The position numbers and the translations under genes were made by a program. This document shows, piece by piece, positions 10,490-22,151 of a stretch of DNA of 64,000 nt. Position 1 is the first letter of the stretch. Every line of letters starts with the position of its first letter. The notes under the pieces were generated by a model. That model was not told where the DNA came from, searched no databases, and saw only the letters and a list, made by a program, of their open reading frames with translations. The DNA comes from Armillaria gallica (taxonomy: Eukaryota > Basidiomycota > Agaricomycetes > Agaricales > Physalacriaceae), in the NCBI GenBank assembly GCA_037576215.1, contig JBANDB010000004.1, positions 6,634,001 through 6,698,000 of the forward strand, in the 5' to 3' direction.

Positions 10490-11449
10490 GCTTTGCATAT
10501 GGTTCTCGCGGGTCCTGACTATCGATTTTTCATTGCTTCCACGTAAGTAATAAAGGTGTTGGTACTTAGATCGCTAAAATCCTCTTGTATGGCCCTCCGT
10601 GGTTAGTTTCGGAGTATTTCGGAAATTACATTTATAATCCGGCCCGGTACTAGGCTAGGCTTCTAATCTCAGCTTAGATCTCTCTTGCTTACGATGCTTT
10701 TTCGTAGAGGTTTGTCTTGCTTTTAGGAGGACGGAGACTGACATTTTCCCAAGGTAATTTAACATTGAATGTATCCTACGGGAGTCAAGACCTTTAGATT
10801 CAGAGAGTTCTTCGGCTACGCTGCAAATTATTTTCCGCGCAGTGTGGACCGATCGGTGAGATGGCCTTCAAAGTTCTGTCGGCAGCACATACCACTTTGA
10901 CCAACTTACCAAAGCAAAAAGCGCGTGCTATAGGGAAAGTTGGAACATCGCTGGGCAACTGTGGTGACACGTGTCGAGGACTTACAACTACCGTCGTTCG
11001 TTGCAGATGAGCCAGGTTTGGAGTCCCCTCTTTTAAGAATCTGAAATGTTAACTTTTACACCGGAAAGGTGGCCTGATTCGTGCTAAGGAATGTGCACAT
11101 CAAGATGGATGTTGTAACGGACCGGTTACCTCCGACCTCGCCAGGCTATTACGCCGTCATCGTGTACACCCGTTCTCAGTGAATAGAAAGGGTTCGCACT
11201 CGACTGGCGTGACTGGAAGCTCACCTCGTAACTTTTACAGATGTTCATAACCTGAATCGTCAAAATTAAAGCTGTTCGGTATCAATCATATACGAAATGA
11301 AGTAGCTTAAGGTATCTAGGTCCACGTTTTTCCCTACCTGTGTACTCACCAATGAGAGATGTTGCGGAGGTTGCCAGGTGGAATGATTAGCGCCCGGCTC
11401 GACTCTTCTGCCCGCAGTAGCTTTGCCTCGTTTCTTGCTTCGTACTCTC
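10490..11449. other. Intergenic sequence before helicase gene 1
   Basis: No frame or splice structure with protein character was found on either strand. The last 300 bp presumably hold the promoter of the downstream helicase gene. Homology with the second helicase locus begins about 110 bp before the chosen start. Confidence 0.4.
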
Positions 11450-14400
11450 ATGAACACCCTCAAGCAGTCTTTCCTTCCCCAGGAGCGCCCAGAAATACGA
11501 ATTCGCCATCACTCCCGCCGACAAGCAGCGAGCGCAGCGGAAGTCCTGCTGAACGAAGCATGCCTGGGAATATCCATTGTTCAAGCACGGGCAGGCAATG
11601 ATGTGGCGTACCTTGCTATTGCGACTCCCGAGGAGGTTGCCGTTATCTCACTCTCCGATAATTATGGAATTTTGCCCAAGGACGAGCCTCTTCGGACCTT
11701 GCTGTCCGCGAAGCAACCCAGACTCGCTGGGTTCAATATGCCACGACTCTCTATCCGCCTCTTTTGTCACCTGAACTATCACGTTCAAGCTATCGACCTG
11801 TCTACCTTTCACTTGAAATCTGCTAGCAATCCTTATCATCCGTCGAAGCTCCTCTCTGAAACAATGGCCATGAAAGTCGATGGTTTCGCAGTTGACAGTC
11901 TGTGGAACGACAGATTGGACGAGGAAGAATATGAAAGGATCCGCAAAGTTTGCCTTCGGGCGTGGATTTCTGCTATGTGAGATTTGCCATGTTTCTTCAT
12001 GTCGCTTACATTCACACATAAAGCGTAGTATTCTCAGAAGGAACATGAACGTCGTGTCCATGATCAAGCCGATCGAGACTCGATGGATGAAACAGGAGGT
12101 GAGCTATATGACAATCCAGACGTTCAAACCGCGGTGATCAAACCAATTGCCAAGGTTCTCGCATGCTTAGGTCGCTTGTTATCCGAGGCAGATATTCTGC
12201 GGCGTGCCAAACCCACTGAGATCTCCAACGACTTCTCCGAAGCGACAATGAATAGTAGTAGCGGCCGACTGCAAGTGTACAATTCTCGTTTCAATACGCG
12301 CATACGCGCAAGTCCACAGGCACGTAACTCATGTTCCAAACTAATTATTTTTTTTTCTGATTTTGTCCCAAAAGCTGGCGGTAATCTTGACCACATCAGA
12401 TGGCCGCCAGTTCAAAGGATCACCAAAATCGTCGCTCGGGAAACAAACCGAAATCAAGGTCTCTGGTCGCTTTTACGGAACGGTGGCAAGCGTGAAAGTC
12501 ATAGGAAGGGAAGGAGGGACGAATACCGAGAAAGCTCGGGATGAACTTCTACTTCATGCTTTACAGGGCGACTGTCATCTTAAACATTCCAAATTCGTGA
12601 GGATGCTCTGGTTCCCAAACGAGAAAGACGAGGAAGATCGCGCTTCTGTAGCTCCGATAGCACCCCTACTGGCTGGGAAGCTGAATGATTCGCAGAAAAA
12701 GGTAGTATCAGCTATGTTGTCAGCCCGGTCCCTTGTTGTAGTCCACGGTGAGGAGCTATCAATGTTGTATGAGGCTGCATAAAATGTTGACATAGGAATT
12801 TCACCAGGCCCACCTGGAACCGGTAAAACATCGACCATCTCCGCGGCGGCTATGATCTGGGCTCGGAAAAAATCACCAACGTGGATCGTAGCTCATTCAA
12901 ACATCGCTGTGAAGAACATTGCCGAGAAACTAGAATTGTCCGGCATTAATTTCAAGATCATCGTATCCAAGGAATTCTACGTCGAATGGTAGGCATGGCC
13001 TCGCTGTGTGCTATGTATTCTTATTGATTTCACATTGGACAGGCACGAGCATCTTTATACTAAAATTCAGGATAGAACATTTCGCGGAGACGAGCTTCCA
13101 AACAATCCTAAGGACCTAAGAATTGCCATCGGCGCACCGAGCATTATCCTATCAACGCTAAGCATGCTCTCAAATCCAGCACTGGACCAAAACGGGATGT
13201 TCAACCTTGTGCCCCCGACAAACCTCGTGGTTGACGAGGCTTCTCAGATAAATGTCTTCGAGTATATGGTCAGTGGCAATTGGCCTTGAGATCTAAAATG
13301 ACTGGACTTGTCACAGCACGTGTTCTTTAAATTTCGGAATGTGATGACCAAGGTATGCTTCTTCGGAGATCCAAAACAGCGTTAGGCTTCCTGCATATCT
13401 TTGCGTCAATCCATATCTCACTTGTATTGCTTAGTACCTCCGTATGGGAAGGACAAGGCCCCGTCAATGCAATGCATCTTCGACATTGACCATCTGAAGG
13501 ATGAATCGTACTTCTTGAACATTCAGTGTGAGTACTATTAGCAGCGGATCCAGTGGCAGACATTTCATTTCTGCAGATCGCATGCCGCATCCACTTGGCG
13601 AATTCATTTCACGAGAAGTCTACAATAATCGACTTCGTTCAGAGCACATAATCAAAGACCCATCCTGTGTCGCATTTATCGACACTAAAACAGGAACGGA
13701 GGAAAAGTCTGGTTTCAGTTGGCAGGTAGGTTATTTGTCCACTCAACTCACGGGGTGGCAATTCATATATATTTGGTTTAGAACGCCTCGGAGATCCGTA
13801 CAATCGTCCATCTGGTCAAGCTATATTACAAAGACCGGAACTTTTGCATTATCACCCCGTACGACGCGCAAAGAGCCGCCATAGAGAGAGAACTCAAGAA
13901 CAGTAACCTTCCGTGGGAGCGGGTGTTCAATGTTGACAGCTTTCAAGGTAGTCGGCCATTAGAGTGGATATGCGAACTTCAAGCTTATGCTATATGTACA
14001 GGAAATGAAGCAGACATCGTGTTAGTTTCGGTCGTCCGATGTCGGGAACCCGGATTCTTACGCTCTGACCAGCGGATGAACGTCATGCTTACACGATGCC
14101 GACGAGGTCTGGTTATTGTCTCGAGCCGCAGTTTCCTGTCCGGCCCCGGCAAATCAACTCTCGTCGGTAAACTAGCTCGTGGTGGAAACTGGACAGAATG
14201 GACGGCTGTCGCAGAACAGCGGGTAAACCTTCCCGACGCTAAGGGGAAAGATGCATCTCTTCACACCTCTCTCGCAACGCTTCAATTGAATGGGACACGT
14301 CCTAATTTCGACGTCAAAGCCCTTTTCCGGCATTCAAGTTCTGAGACTACAGGCACTAGAAATTTCTCAGCCCGGGCCATTGATCCCCATTTTTCACAAC

Positions 14401-14672
14401 ATTTTCCGGCATTGTCTTCAAGCAGTATCGGAAGTGCAAAGACGCGAAAGCATCCGGACATCGCTCCAGCAGCTCGCATGGTAGCTCCTACGAGGATCCC
14501 ATCGAGTTCTTCACCGTTGAATGTTTCAGGATCGCCGCGACCAATGGGAGTGAAGCTGTCGCCAGTTCATAAACCTGAAGGCGACTGGACCGTTGTCAGA
14601 AGGAGGAGAAAGGTTCATACTTCTGGCGGTGTAATCATGCCCAAAAACATGGGAATACATTCGCGCTTCTAG
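11450..14672 (+). CDS. SF1 (UPF1-like) helicase with N-terminal exonuclease-like domain, copy 1
   Basis: Eleven exons: 11450-11976, 12029-12098, 12155-12319, 12375-12747, 12808-12988, 13043-13268, 13317-13380, 13435-13527, 13577-13725, 13782-13947, 14002-14672, giving 894 residues with all phases consistent. Residues 1-200 resemble an RNase D/WRN-type 3'-5' exonuclease fold (LAGFNMPRLSIRLF, then SLWNDRLDEEEYERI) but lack the DEDD acidic residues. A helicase core follows: Q-like motif LNDSQKKVV, Walker A GPPGTGKT (about 379), DEASQ box (about 502), GDPKQLPPYG (about 530), YRMPHPLG, DSFQGNEADIVLVSVVR and LTRCRRGLVIV. The tail of about 190 residues is serine-rich. Intron 3 starts with GC, not GT. 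The start was set at ATG 11450 because the upstream ATG of the paralogue is missing here. Probable role: RNA or DNA unwinding, as in UPF1/SMG-2 or silencing helicases; substrate unknown. Confidence 0.85.
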
Positions 14673-15266
14673 CGGCACGGGAACGGTAGTAAATATGTAG
14701 TTATGAACTCGCGGCTGTTCCTTAACCTTCATCGCTCATAGTCTGGGTTCCCAATGTGTCCTCCGGTAAATTTTGAACAGTACGGCGATGGATCAGAATG
14801 ATTGTGAATATAATACCGAATGTCAGCAAGTCCATTTTGTGGAAAGGAGCTGTAACAATTTGTTCATCGAAAAGTTAACTACGATGCTACGCTGGCCTAC
14901 ATTTGGCAGACGAGACCGCGGACCGAACTATGTGTTCATGATTGACGCAGCAGGAAATCATGCTCAACTAAACTTGACTGCTGTTCGAAAGATATATGCT
15001 ATGGAGCGCACGTGTGACAGACTGTTAAGATGCTTTTGCAGGCGCATCAAAGACACCTAATTTCATTCCAGTAAACCATGCTAGCTCTGTGAAAATCCCA
15101 GAAATCCAAGTCGTGTCTTATTTCAATAGCGAAAACGATCCGGGGTGAGCCTGGTTCGGATGTGATACTGTGATGACATTGGGCAAAAAACGCGTCTATT
15201 ATTATATGTAGATAGCCACGGGTCGTTGTTACCGAACGACCGTGCCAACCATCCTCACATGTTTGG
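14673..15266. other. Intergenic, nothing supported
   Basis: A 95-codon frame at 14773-15060 has an ATG and mixed composition but no splice partners, paralogue or recognised motif. I do not call it. The stretch separates the 3' end of the helicase gene from the 3' end of a convergent minus-strand gene. Confidence 0.4.
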
Positions 15267-15832
15267 TTATCTTCTGCACATGCTTGCTGATCTACAGTCG
15301 CAATACAATCATAAATGACGTGTGTTATAGAGGCATGTTACTCACGGTAAGGTTACGATCCTTCCGCTGTCACATCGGATTGCGACCATTTGTGTACCCT
15401 GTAATATGTTAGTCGAAGAGGTTCAAACAATATTATTTTACTCACATCCGCCATCCGATTGGTGTATTCAACAACACCTCTAACGACTTGACCTGTGGAA
15501 TCGTAGAAATAAACGGGCGCGCCGACCTGGATAAATGACGCATACAGTGAGTATGCCATGAAGGTACATCGAGAAACAAACTGTAAACGCGTTCATAGAC
15601 GAAATAATCTGTGAAGGGTGAGATTGAACTGTGTGCAAGTCCACACACCAGTACCTGTATTTAAGGAATTTGGAACCAGTTCCCTGCAGGCAGATATGAA
15701 TGCTAAGAGAGTCAAACGGATGTAAATGATTGACCTGAAATGATATGGGAAAACATACACCAGAGCTAGACAGAGTCAGCGTGGAATGGCACGGATTCCC
15801 ACAGAGACCATATGAAGCGCAGGCTATCTTAT
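15267..15832 (-). CDS. Small multi-exon protein of unknown function, 5' end unresolved
   Basis: The C-terminal part reads cleanly: VGAPVYFYDSTGQVV, RGVVEYTNRMAD, then after an intron GTQMVAIRCDSGRIVTLP, and a short last exon ending at 15267. Introns use GTGAGT...ACAG and GTGAGT...GTAG signals. Upstream exons encode cysteine-containing sequence (CASYGLCGNPCHSTLT) and DYFVYERVYSLFLD, joined through GTATGT and GTACTG donors. I found no ATG in frame at the 5' end; an upstream exon is probably missing from my model. The compact beta-strand-like C-terminus suggests a small barrel, perhaps a chromatin- or ligand-binding module, but I do not recognise it. Confidence 0.45.
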
Positions 15833-18668
15833 CATACGTTGGCAACGCATATTACTCTTTCATAGATCTCTTTCCTCTCTCGGAGATTTGACAGCTCTTT
15901 GCATACAGCTACACAGTAAGGAGCATGTGTTTTGGATGAAAAAGGAGAGTGATTTAGTCTTGGTCTTGAAGACGCGCTTGTGGTTGGTTTATGGCTATTT
16001 CGGTGATCTCTGTGGCCCTTTCATTCACTTGAAGTCCTCAAACCGGGTATACGATGAAGTCCGAGACATCTTTCATCATCAAGCTGCATGAGAACAGTTA
16101 CAAGCACGGAGAAGTCGTCGTGAGGTGCCTATTCCCGACGGAATATGGTTGGAGACTCCATTTCCGGGCGCCGCTGGTGCTTGCGGTCCGAACTCGAAGG
16201 TTCTATGCCTGAACAACTTCAATAGTTCAATTCTCAAAACCATGGTTGCTGGAAATGCCGACTCGGAGAAGGAGTTCCGCATCGGAGATTAGAGGCGCTG
16301 TCATGGACGTTCCAATTCGAGGCGGAAAGACCCAGACATGGAAAATCAGGCTTTTGAATCGGCAACTTCACCTAGGTTCGGCGAGATGGTGTCGGAACAA
16401 TGTGTGGATGCAAGGGCCACCTACTAGCAACAAAATGCGCCCAATCAACACCACGGTCTGGAGAGCTAGCGGGTGGCATAAACCGGCAAATGCAAGCGGG
16501 GGATTGGTGGAACCTAGCGCTTTCCTCGATACGCTTCGGTCATCAGTAACGCGAAAGGGCCCCCGGCTTGGTGTGTGTCCTATCTCTACCATCAAAAAGG
16601 GGCGTAGTGAAGAGCCAAATCGGACTCACATTGAATACTATAGTAGAGCAAAGCGCAGCTCGGAAATTAGCTATGAATGTGCAGTGTGAATTCCAGTCCC
16701 GAGTTAGTACAGATATCGGTAAACGGCCCCTTCTTTGACCCTTGCTTCCACAAGAGTCTCATTTTGAGCTTCTCTTGGTCCCTAATGCGCGGAGGGGATA
16801 CATATGACATACAGAAGGAATGCTGCGAGATGGCCAGAACTCGGACTCGGAGGAACAGGAGGGCCATGAGACTGTTCATCTGCAGTCAAGGGAACGGAGT
16901 AAAAGAACGTAGTCAAAAAGCTCACGTATATATACCCAGCTTAACAGAAAGGGGATCTTATGCGGATGTTGTTATCCCCATCGTCAGAGGGTGGAGCTTT
17001 GAAGCTTCAAAGCTCCTGACAGTATCAACATGCCTATTGATGGGCCGGCTCGTGGCATTTTTGGGTATTATGCACAAGACGTAGATAACCCGGGCTCTCG
17101 CAGTAGTATCAGGGAAAGCGGAAAGTATCCAGCGATACACGCGCCGCTAAAGGAAAACAGACACATTTTTCGGTTCGTTCCTGCTACGATAGTGAGAAAT
17201 CACTGAACAAATGGATAAAGAAAACACTATAATATGCGCAGTTGCATCATGCTAAGTCGACGAGGCCATCGATATTTGGTCTAGCTAAGCATGCCTGGCA
17301 TCAGCCCATGAATTCGAGGGCGAGTAAACCAGCTTCACCGCCCTTCGATCATCAAGAGTAGCTTTCGCCGATGTTCCGTGTACATTCACGCTGAGATAAA
17401 GAAAAAAAGCTTAAGGATGTACGTGACATGTGGGCAGGGGGAAATAGAAGAGAGACGAAAGAAATTTGTTCAGTGTCACTACTGACATATCAGCATATAT
17501 CATAGTCATTTGAAAGAACCCACCGAGAAAGCATCGAAAGAAAAATGTAAATGAAAGAATCCCAAATACCGCAAGGCGTTGCCAAGCTGCACAAACGCGG
17601 GGAGCTGATGAGCGTCGATAATCGGGATCTGGTCTCCACAAAACCGGGTTTCATTAAGTATCATTAAGCGTCTTTGTTTGGGAGATTGATCGGAACATTG
17701 CAGTGATTGGCGCCGTCCAAAATAATCAACATGGAGGGAAAAAACTTGGCAAGCAAGGATGCATTCGACAGGAAGCGTAGGGCCATCGCAATCGCAGAAA
17801 ATTCGGTTTTCCGCATGGCCTATTAGATATTACTCCGTCAATCGAGCGAAAATCGACGGATCTCAACGTACTGGTGAAATCATCATAACAAGGCGGTAAC
17901 TAGTGGCGATGTCCGGCCCCCATGACCAACTTCATTTCATCAGTCAACGAACATGGCTAGTTGATCCTAAAGCCGAGATAGCCTTCAAAGATGGTATCAG
18001 TCGGAAATGTTTGGCAATATCGCGCGCTTTTTGGAAAACACGCCTTCGGGGAAATGATAGCAGATCAAGATGGGATTCGGGACTTGCCGAAAGTTTTATT
18101 TCTTACTTTCTCCTTATCATCTAGTCAATCTTTAACACTCTTGCTGCTCAGTACTTAGTGCGCTTTCCACTTTCGGCACATTCAAAGGCGTGTGTACCTT
18201 GCTCGTCAAGTGTCTGGTTCTCGCCTTCGGCCTCGGAACCGAGCCACATAACGCACATCAGCGCCAGGCCATTCAGCGCTCACGGCGTTGGCGCTAATCT
18301 GCTAGGTCTTCTACTTACAGACTCAGGTCCACAGCTATATTTCAATTGAAATCGTGGCGTTTCGCTAATCGCCGAATAAATATCTTGGCTGTACGGCTTC
18401 TTCATAAAGGTACCGAATATTTCACTGGCGGCAGGAACCTGCAACGAGGATATGCTCCTCTTATTCTATTAAGCACACATCTCAAGTATGACATGCTCTG
18501 AACGTTCTTCGAATATTCCACAACAATCTGAATGGTCTTTACTGCTGTGGTGTGCATCGTGTTCATGCACAGCTGCAGGCGATCAACCCGGACTTCTTTA
18601 AGCGCCCAACAGCATCCTTAAAAACCTGACTACGTCAAAAATGGCCTCCTGTTCGTCTCACTCAGACC
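15833..18668. other. Long gene-poor stretch
   Basis: About 2.8 kb without a convincing gene. Open frames at 16246-16689 and 16677-17084 lack protein-like composition and splice partners. The only clear structure is a 24-bp perfect palindrome at 16993-17016, listed separately. The last few hundred bases should contain the promoter of the F-box gene that follows. Confidence 0.45.
16993..17016. repeat. 24-bp perfect palindrome
   Basis: GGAGCTTTGAAG followed by its exact reverse complement CTTCAAAGCTCC, with no loop. GTCA and TGAC lie just outside on the two sides. It is in non-coding sequence and could be a recombination or protein-binding site. Confidence 0.6.
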
Positions 18669-19925
18669 ATGACGATGGAGTTACGTCCACGTCCTCTTCC
18701 TCTGGAGATCATTCATCTCATCCTCGAACAGCTCAGGACGCAGAACGACTTGACGGCGCTTTCGTCGTGTGGCCTCGTTTGCCGGTCCTGGGTCGAAGTA
18801 TCAAGATCACAGCTCTTCTACTCCATGGTACTTGACATAGGCCCACCGGCTACCCGTGGTGGAACTGTCTTGTCATCCAAACGCGTTGAATTTCTCCGCT
18901 GCAACCCTCATCTTTCCCGGCGCCTACGACACCTGTCTATCGTCACATCAATTTCGTCCCCGCCCTCATCGCAAGCTAGCGTGATATGCGATATCCTTCC
19001 TCTCCTCCCCCGGCTGAATCACCTTTCCTTCGACCTCAATTCCGACTTGTGGGTATACCCTCCTGCGTCGAAAGCGATAGTTGCGATATTGAGACATGGT
19101 ACTATAGATGCCTTAGATCTCACCAATGTACACTTCTTTCAATATGACGACCTCTTCTCGCTACTTTACGCCACAAAGCTCAAGTCTTTGAAACTTGAGT
19201 CCATTTCGTTCGCAGTCGATCATATCCTCCGCAATGGCGAAACTGCGCCTTCCACTATGATGCGATGCTGTGGAAATCTCGCAAAAACTGTTACTCTCCA
19301 CAATCTCGACATATCCGTCGATGAGAGAACTTCGGTATCACTATTGAATACCTTCTTGCGAGTGAATTCACCGCTGGACGTGTCTCGTCTCCGTTCACTT
19401 TCAGTGCTTTCCCCGTACAGGCCGAAGGGAAGAGGCGGTACTCATCGTCTAGTGCACAGCGTGCTTCCCGAGTTGCTAGATGTCAACCGCCCTACCCTCC
19501 AAGAAGTAGAAATTGAAGGGACACTTAATGGTGAGTCCTCAATTTTCAGGATTGTCGAATGCTGCTCACAGATACGAACAGATATGCTCTTTAAATCCAT
19601 TGATGCCCGATACATCCGAATCCTCCACCTCCATAGCGGGAAGGATCTTCCTGGATGGCTCTCGTGGCTTATAGACTCGTTCTCTGACGCCGGCGTGTCG
19701 AGATCATCTCTGACAAAGTTGATGATTCGTGTATCCGACACGTATCCAGGAAGCGCGAAAGACATTCCGATATATTGTTCCCCTATGTTCCATGCCTTCG
19801 ATCGTTTATTATGCGAACGCTTCCCGTCAGTCGTTTCTGTATCAGTGAGACTGCGATGGTCGATGGTGGCGGATCTCCAGGAACTTTTCCCTGGATTACA
19901 TAGAATGGGTAAGCTGAAAGTTTGA
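18669..19925 (+). CDS. F-box protein with degenerate leucine-rich C-terminal region
   Basis: A single exon of 418 codons from ATG 18669. Residues 8-50 form an F-box-like start (PLEIIHLILEQL, then LSSCGLVCRSWVEVSR), the segment that binds SKP1 in SCF ubiquitin ligases. The rest repeats leucine-rich strands (LRHLSIVTSI, LNHLSFDLNSD, ALDLTNVHFF, LKSLKLESISF), as in agaricomycete F-box/LRR proteins, and would recognise substrates. No introns and no breaks were seen. An ATG at 18641 is in another frame. Such genes are present in large, fast-evolving numbers in mushrooms; the target cannot be inferred. Confidence 0.8.
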   Translation: MTMELRPRPLPLEIIHLILEQLRTQNDLTALSSCGLVCRSWVEVSRSQLFYSMVLDIGPPATRGGTVLSSKRVEFLRCNPHLSRRLRHLSIVTSISSPPSSQASVICDILPLLPRLNHLSFDLNSDLWVYPPASKAIVAILRHGTIDALDLTNVHFFQYDDLFSLLYATKLKSLKLESISFAVDHILRNGETAPSTMMRCCGNLAKTVTLHNLDISVDERTSVSLLNTFLRVNSPLDVSRLRSLSVLSPYRPKGRGGTHRLVHSVLPELLDVNRPTLQEVEIEGTLNGESSIFRIVECCSQIRTDMLFKSIDARYIRILHLHSGKDLPGWLSWLIDSFSDAGVSRSSLTKLMIRVSDTYPGSAKDIPIYCSPMFHAFDRLLCERFPSVVSVSVRLRWSMVADLQELFPGLHRMGKLKV

Positions 19926-20686
19926 CTGAAGATGTTTGCCCGTATACTTCTTCTATAAAAGTAATCCTAGCGTTGAATATCGATGCATAATCAATAGATA
20001 TTTAGAATTGCCGTCGAGTCGTTGTAAACGTCGTTCACGTAGTTCATCCTTCGTACCTCATCATTCTATCTGCCACCGGGCTGCAACCATTCATTGAGCG
20101 AACTCGGCAGCAGCATATCTTCTTCCCTGGACAGGTATTGGGTCATGTAGATCTCCAGCACGGCGGAGTCGTGAAGTCGTCGACTCCAAGTCGACCCTTT
20201 CCGTACATCCATCCGTCTTCCCACCACGTCGTTATCCACCACTCGAGACGAGACGACGACCCGCAGCCTAACTCTTGAACAAGGTTGAAGCATACGAGTA
20301 TATTGTTGCATAACGATGAGCCGTCGAGTCGCCCAGCGTAACTAGTAACTACTGTAACTATGAAACTATGCCCCTATCGGACGCGGCTAAACCTGCCCTC
20401 ATGACATCACCTGACCATGATGTTGCCCAGACTTTTTTCTGCCCGGTTTTGGACCGGTACATAAATGTTCGAGTTTTCAGACCACAACAAAAACGGCTTC
20501 CCTCCTTCTTCCGAGTCCAAGCACGGATGAATATCGAAGCCCAATCTAGTGTAAAGTTTTATGAAAGAAATTGAAAACAGGCCGTTGTATCGTTTTTTAT
20601 GTTTTTTTCTATGATGGGTCTTTGTCGGAAGAGACATTGCCGCGGAATCGTTCAAACTCCATCCATCATTCTCGAAAATTCCCATG
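19926..20686. other. Intergenic, nothing supported
   Basis: No coding-like frame. The motif GTCGAGTCG occurs near 20014 and 20326, with related GTCGACTC sequence at 20180, which may reflect chance or a small dispersed repeat. Confidence 0.4.
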
Positions 20687-20959
20687 TCATTCACGATTCA
20701 TCGGTAATTTCGGCCCGTATGTCCATTTCTCCTTGTTCGCATACTCACTAATGTCACTATCCCAATATTCTAGCGTATTGTTGGATCTTACAGCTACTCC
20801 AATACACAACCGAACGCTTGACGGAAACTTTCCCCTCTGAAAGATATACATCTCCGGTGTCATGCCGTCACCTTGGCTTGGCTGATTTACGTCCTCCACG
20901 TGGGCAGGAACTGAGGCTCGGAGTTTTCGGGTGACATATATAGGTTTCCCAAGGCTCAT
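20687..20959 (-). CDS. Hypothetical 90-residue protein
   Basis: An ATG-started frame (MSLGKPIYVTRKLRAS) with balanced composition including GMTPEMYIFQRGKFP, RLCIGVAVRSNN and TLEYWDSDIS. A GTGAGT donor sits just after DSDIS, so the true protein may be spliced, but I could not find an acceptor giving a good continuation. It is divergent from the membrane-protein gene, with 113 bp between starts, so the two may share a promoter. No family recognised. Confidence 0.3.
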   Translation of the reverse strand: MSLGKPIYVTRKLRASVPAHVEDVNQPSQGDGMTPEMYIFQRGKFPSSVRLCIGVAVRSNNTLEYWDSDISEYANKEKWTYGPKLPMNRE

Positions 20960-21072
20960 GTCTTGTGTAAACGATGTTGCCCTCTTTTAGCCCACGACTT
21001 CTCTCTGCCAAAGGGTTCTTCCGGCTTTCCAGGTTTGTGTGTCGTCTTTTGGTCTGGCTTGCTTTAACCTCT

Positions 21073-22151
21073 ATGTGGCGACAGACGATGCTGTGGACCT
21101 GTCGCGTCCACGTCCTCTTCCTCGCCTTTTTGGCTGCTCAAGCGAAGCTCGTAAATGTTACATTGGACGACCAGAATGCAGGATTGATCTACACACCATC
21201 CGATGCCTGGGCAGATGGTACGGATTGCGAGACGTGCAAGGCCAAATTGGAAACTGATAAACTCGTACATGGGTCATGGCATGACTCAACGGTAGGTTTG
21301 CAAAGTTGAATGCATGGTGATCTCGAACTGATCGTCCTTTCAACAGTTCCAACCTGGAGATAAAGAGCCACCCAAAGTGTCAATATCCTTCACTGGTATG
21401 TTCCATGCGTCATTCTTGAGATGGAGCGTACTCAAACATATCCAGGTACTGCCATCTACGTCGACTGTATACTCGCTAAGAGTACGAGCAATCCGCCGCT
21501 CAATGGTCATTCTGACATGAGGTTCTTCATCGATGGCGCGCTTGTCGGCCGCTTTGCACGAGATATATCCAACGACTCCACGTCGACGTACGAGTATGGA
21601 ACTACGGTCTACGCCAACACGTCTATTCCTACTGGGCTCCATACATTCCGGTTACAGAACGGTCATACGAATGGCACAACACATTCATTGGTACTTCTTG
21701 ATGCGATCACTTATTCGTAAGCGACTCACTTGATTTAATATAACTAATTAACGTCTGACTTTCTCAAAGATACGATGACGAACAACCGGATAGTTCTGTT
21801 ACCGTCTATGCTACAGCGACGGAAAGCCTCGTTATATCCGAGACCGGTACCCCAGACGGAGAAAACGCTACCCCCTCCGAATCTTCGAATATCGCCTCTG
21901 TAGTGGCTCCTGCCATTACAGTACCCCTTGTGCTTGTGATATCAATCTTCGCACTGGCTCTATACCTTCGACGCCGCAGACGCCGTCGCCATTCGGTTAT
22001 TGACGAGTACGGGCCCAGTACTTGGGGTCAGCCGACATACGCATCGACCACGTCTTACCCTCCGACTCGACTAGTATCGTCGTCGACTGATTTTGATCAT
22101 CCCAGTCGAGCGTCAACTTTGGTATTCGAAACTCGCGCCGAGAGCAGGTGA
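21073..22151 (+). CDS. Secreted/anchored single-pass membrane protein
   Basis: Four exons (21073-21291, 21347-21395, 21446-21716, 21770-22151), phases consistent, 306 residues. The N-terminus is a signal peptide (CRVHVLFLAFLAAQA). The extracellular part has beta-sandwich character with several N-glycosylation sequons (NVTL, NDST, NTSI, NGTT) and a serine/threonine-rich stalk. A single transmembrane helix (APAITVPLVLVISIFALALY) is followed by a highly basic stop-transfer run (RRRRRRRRH) and a short serine/tyrosine-rich cytosolic tail. This architecture is common for agaricomycete surface proteins of unknown function. The start may be ATG 21073 or 21088; both keep the signal peptide. Confidence 0.8.

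Noticed and set aside
16246..17084. Two overlapping plus-strand frames of 135-147 codons
   Set aside because: No protein-like pattern, no introns, and no ATG context or homologous copy.
20010..20340. Repeated GTCGAGTCG motifs
   Set aside because: Few and irregularly spaced copies in GC-rich sequence; probably chance.
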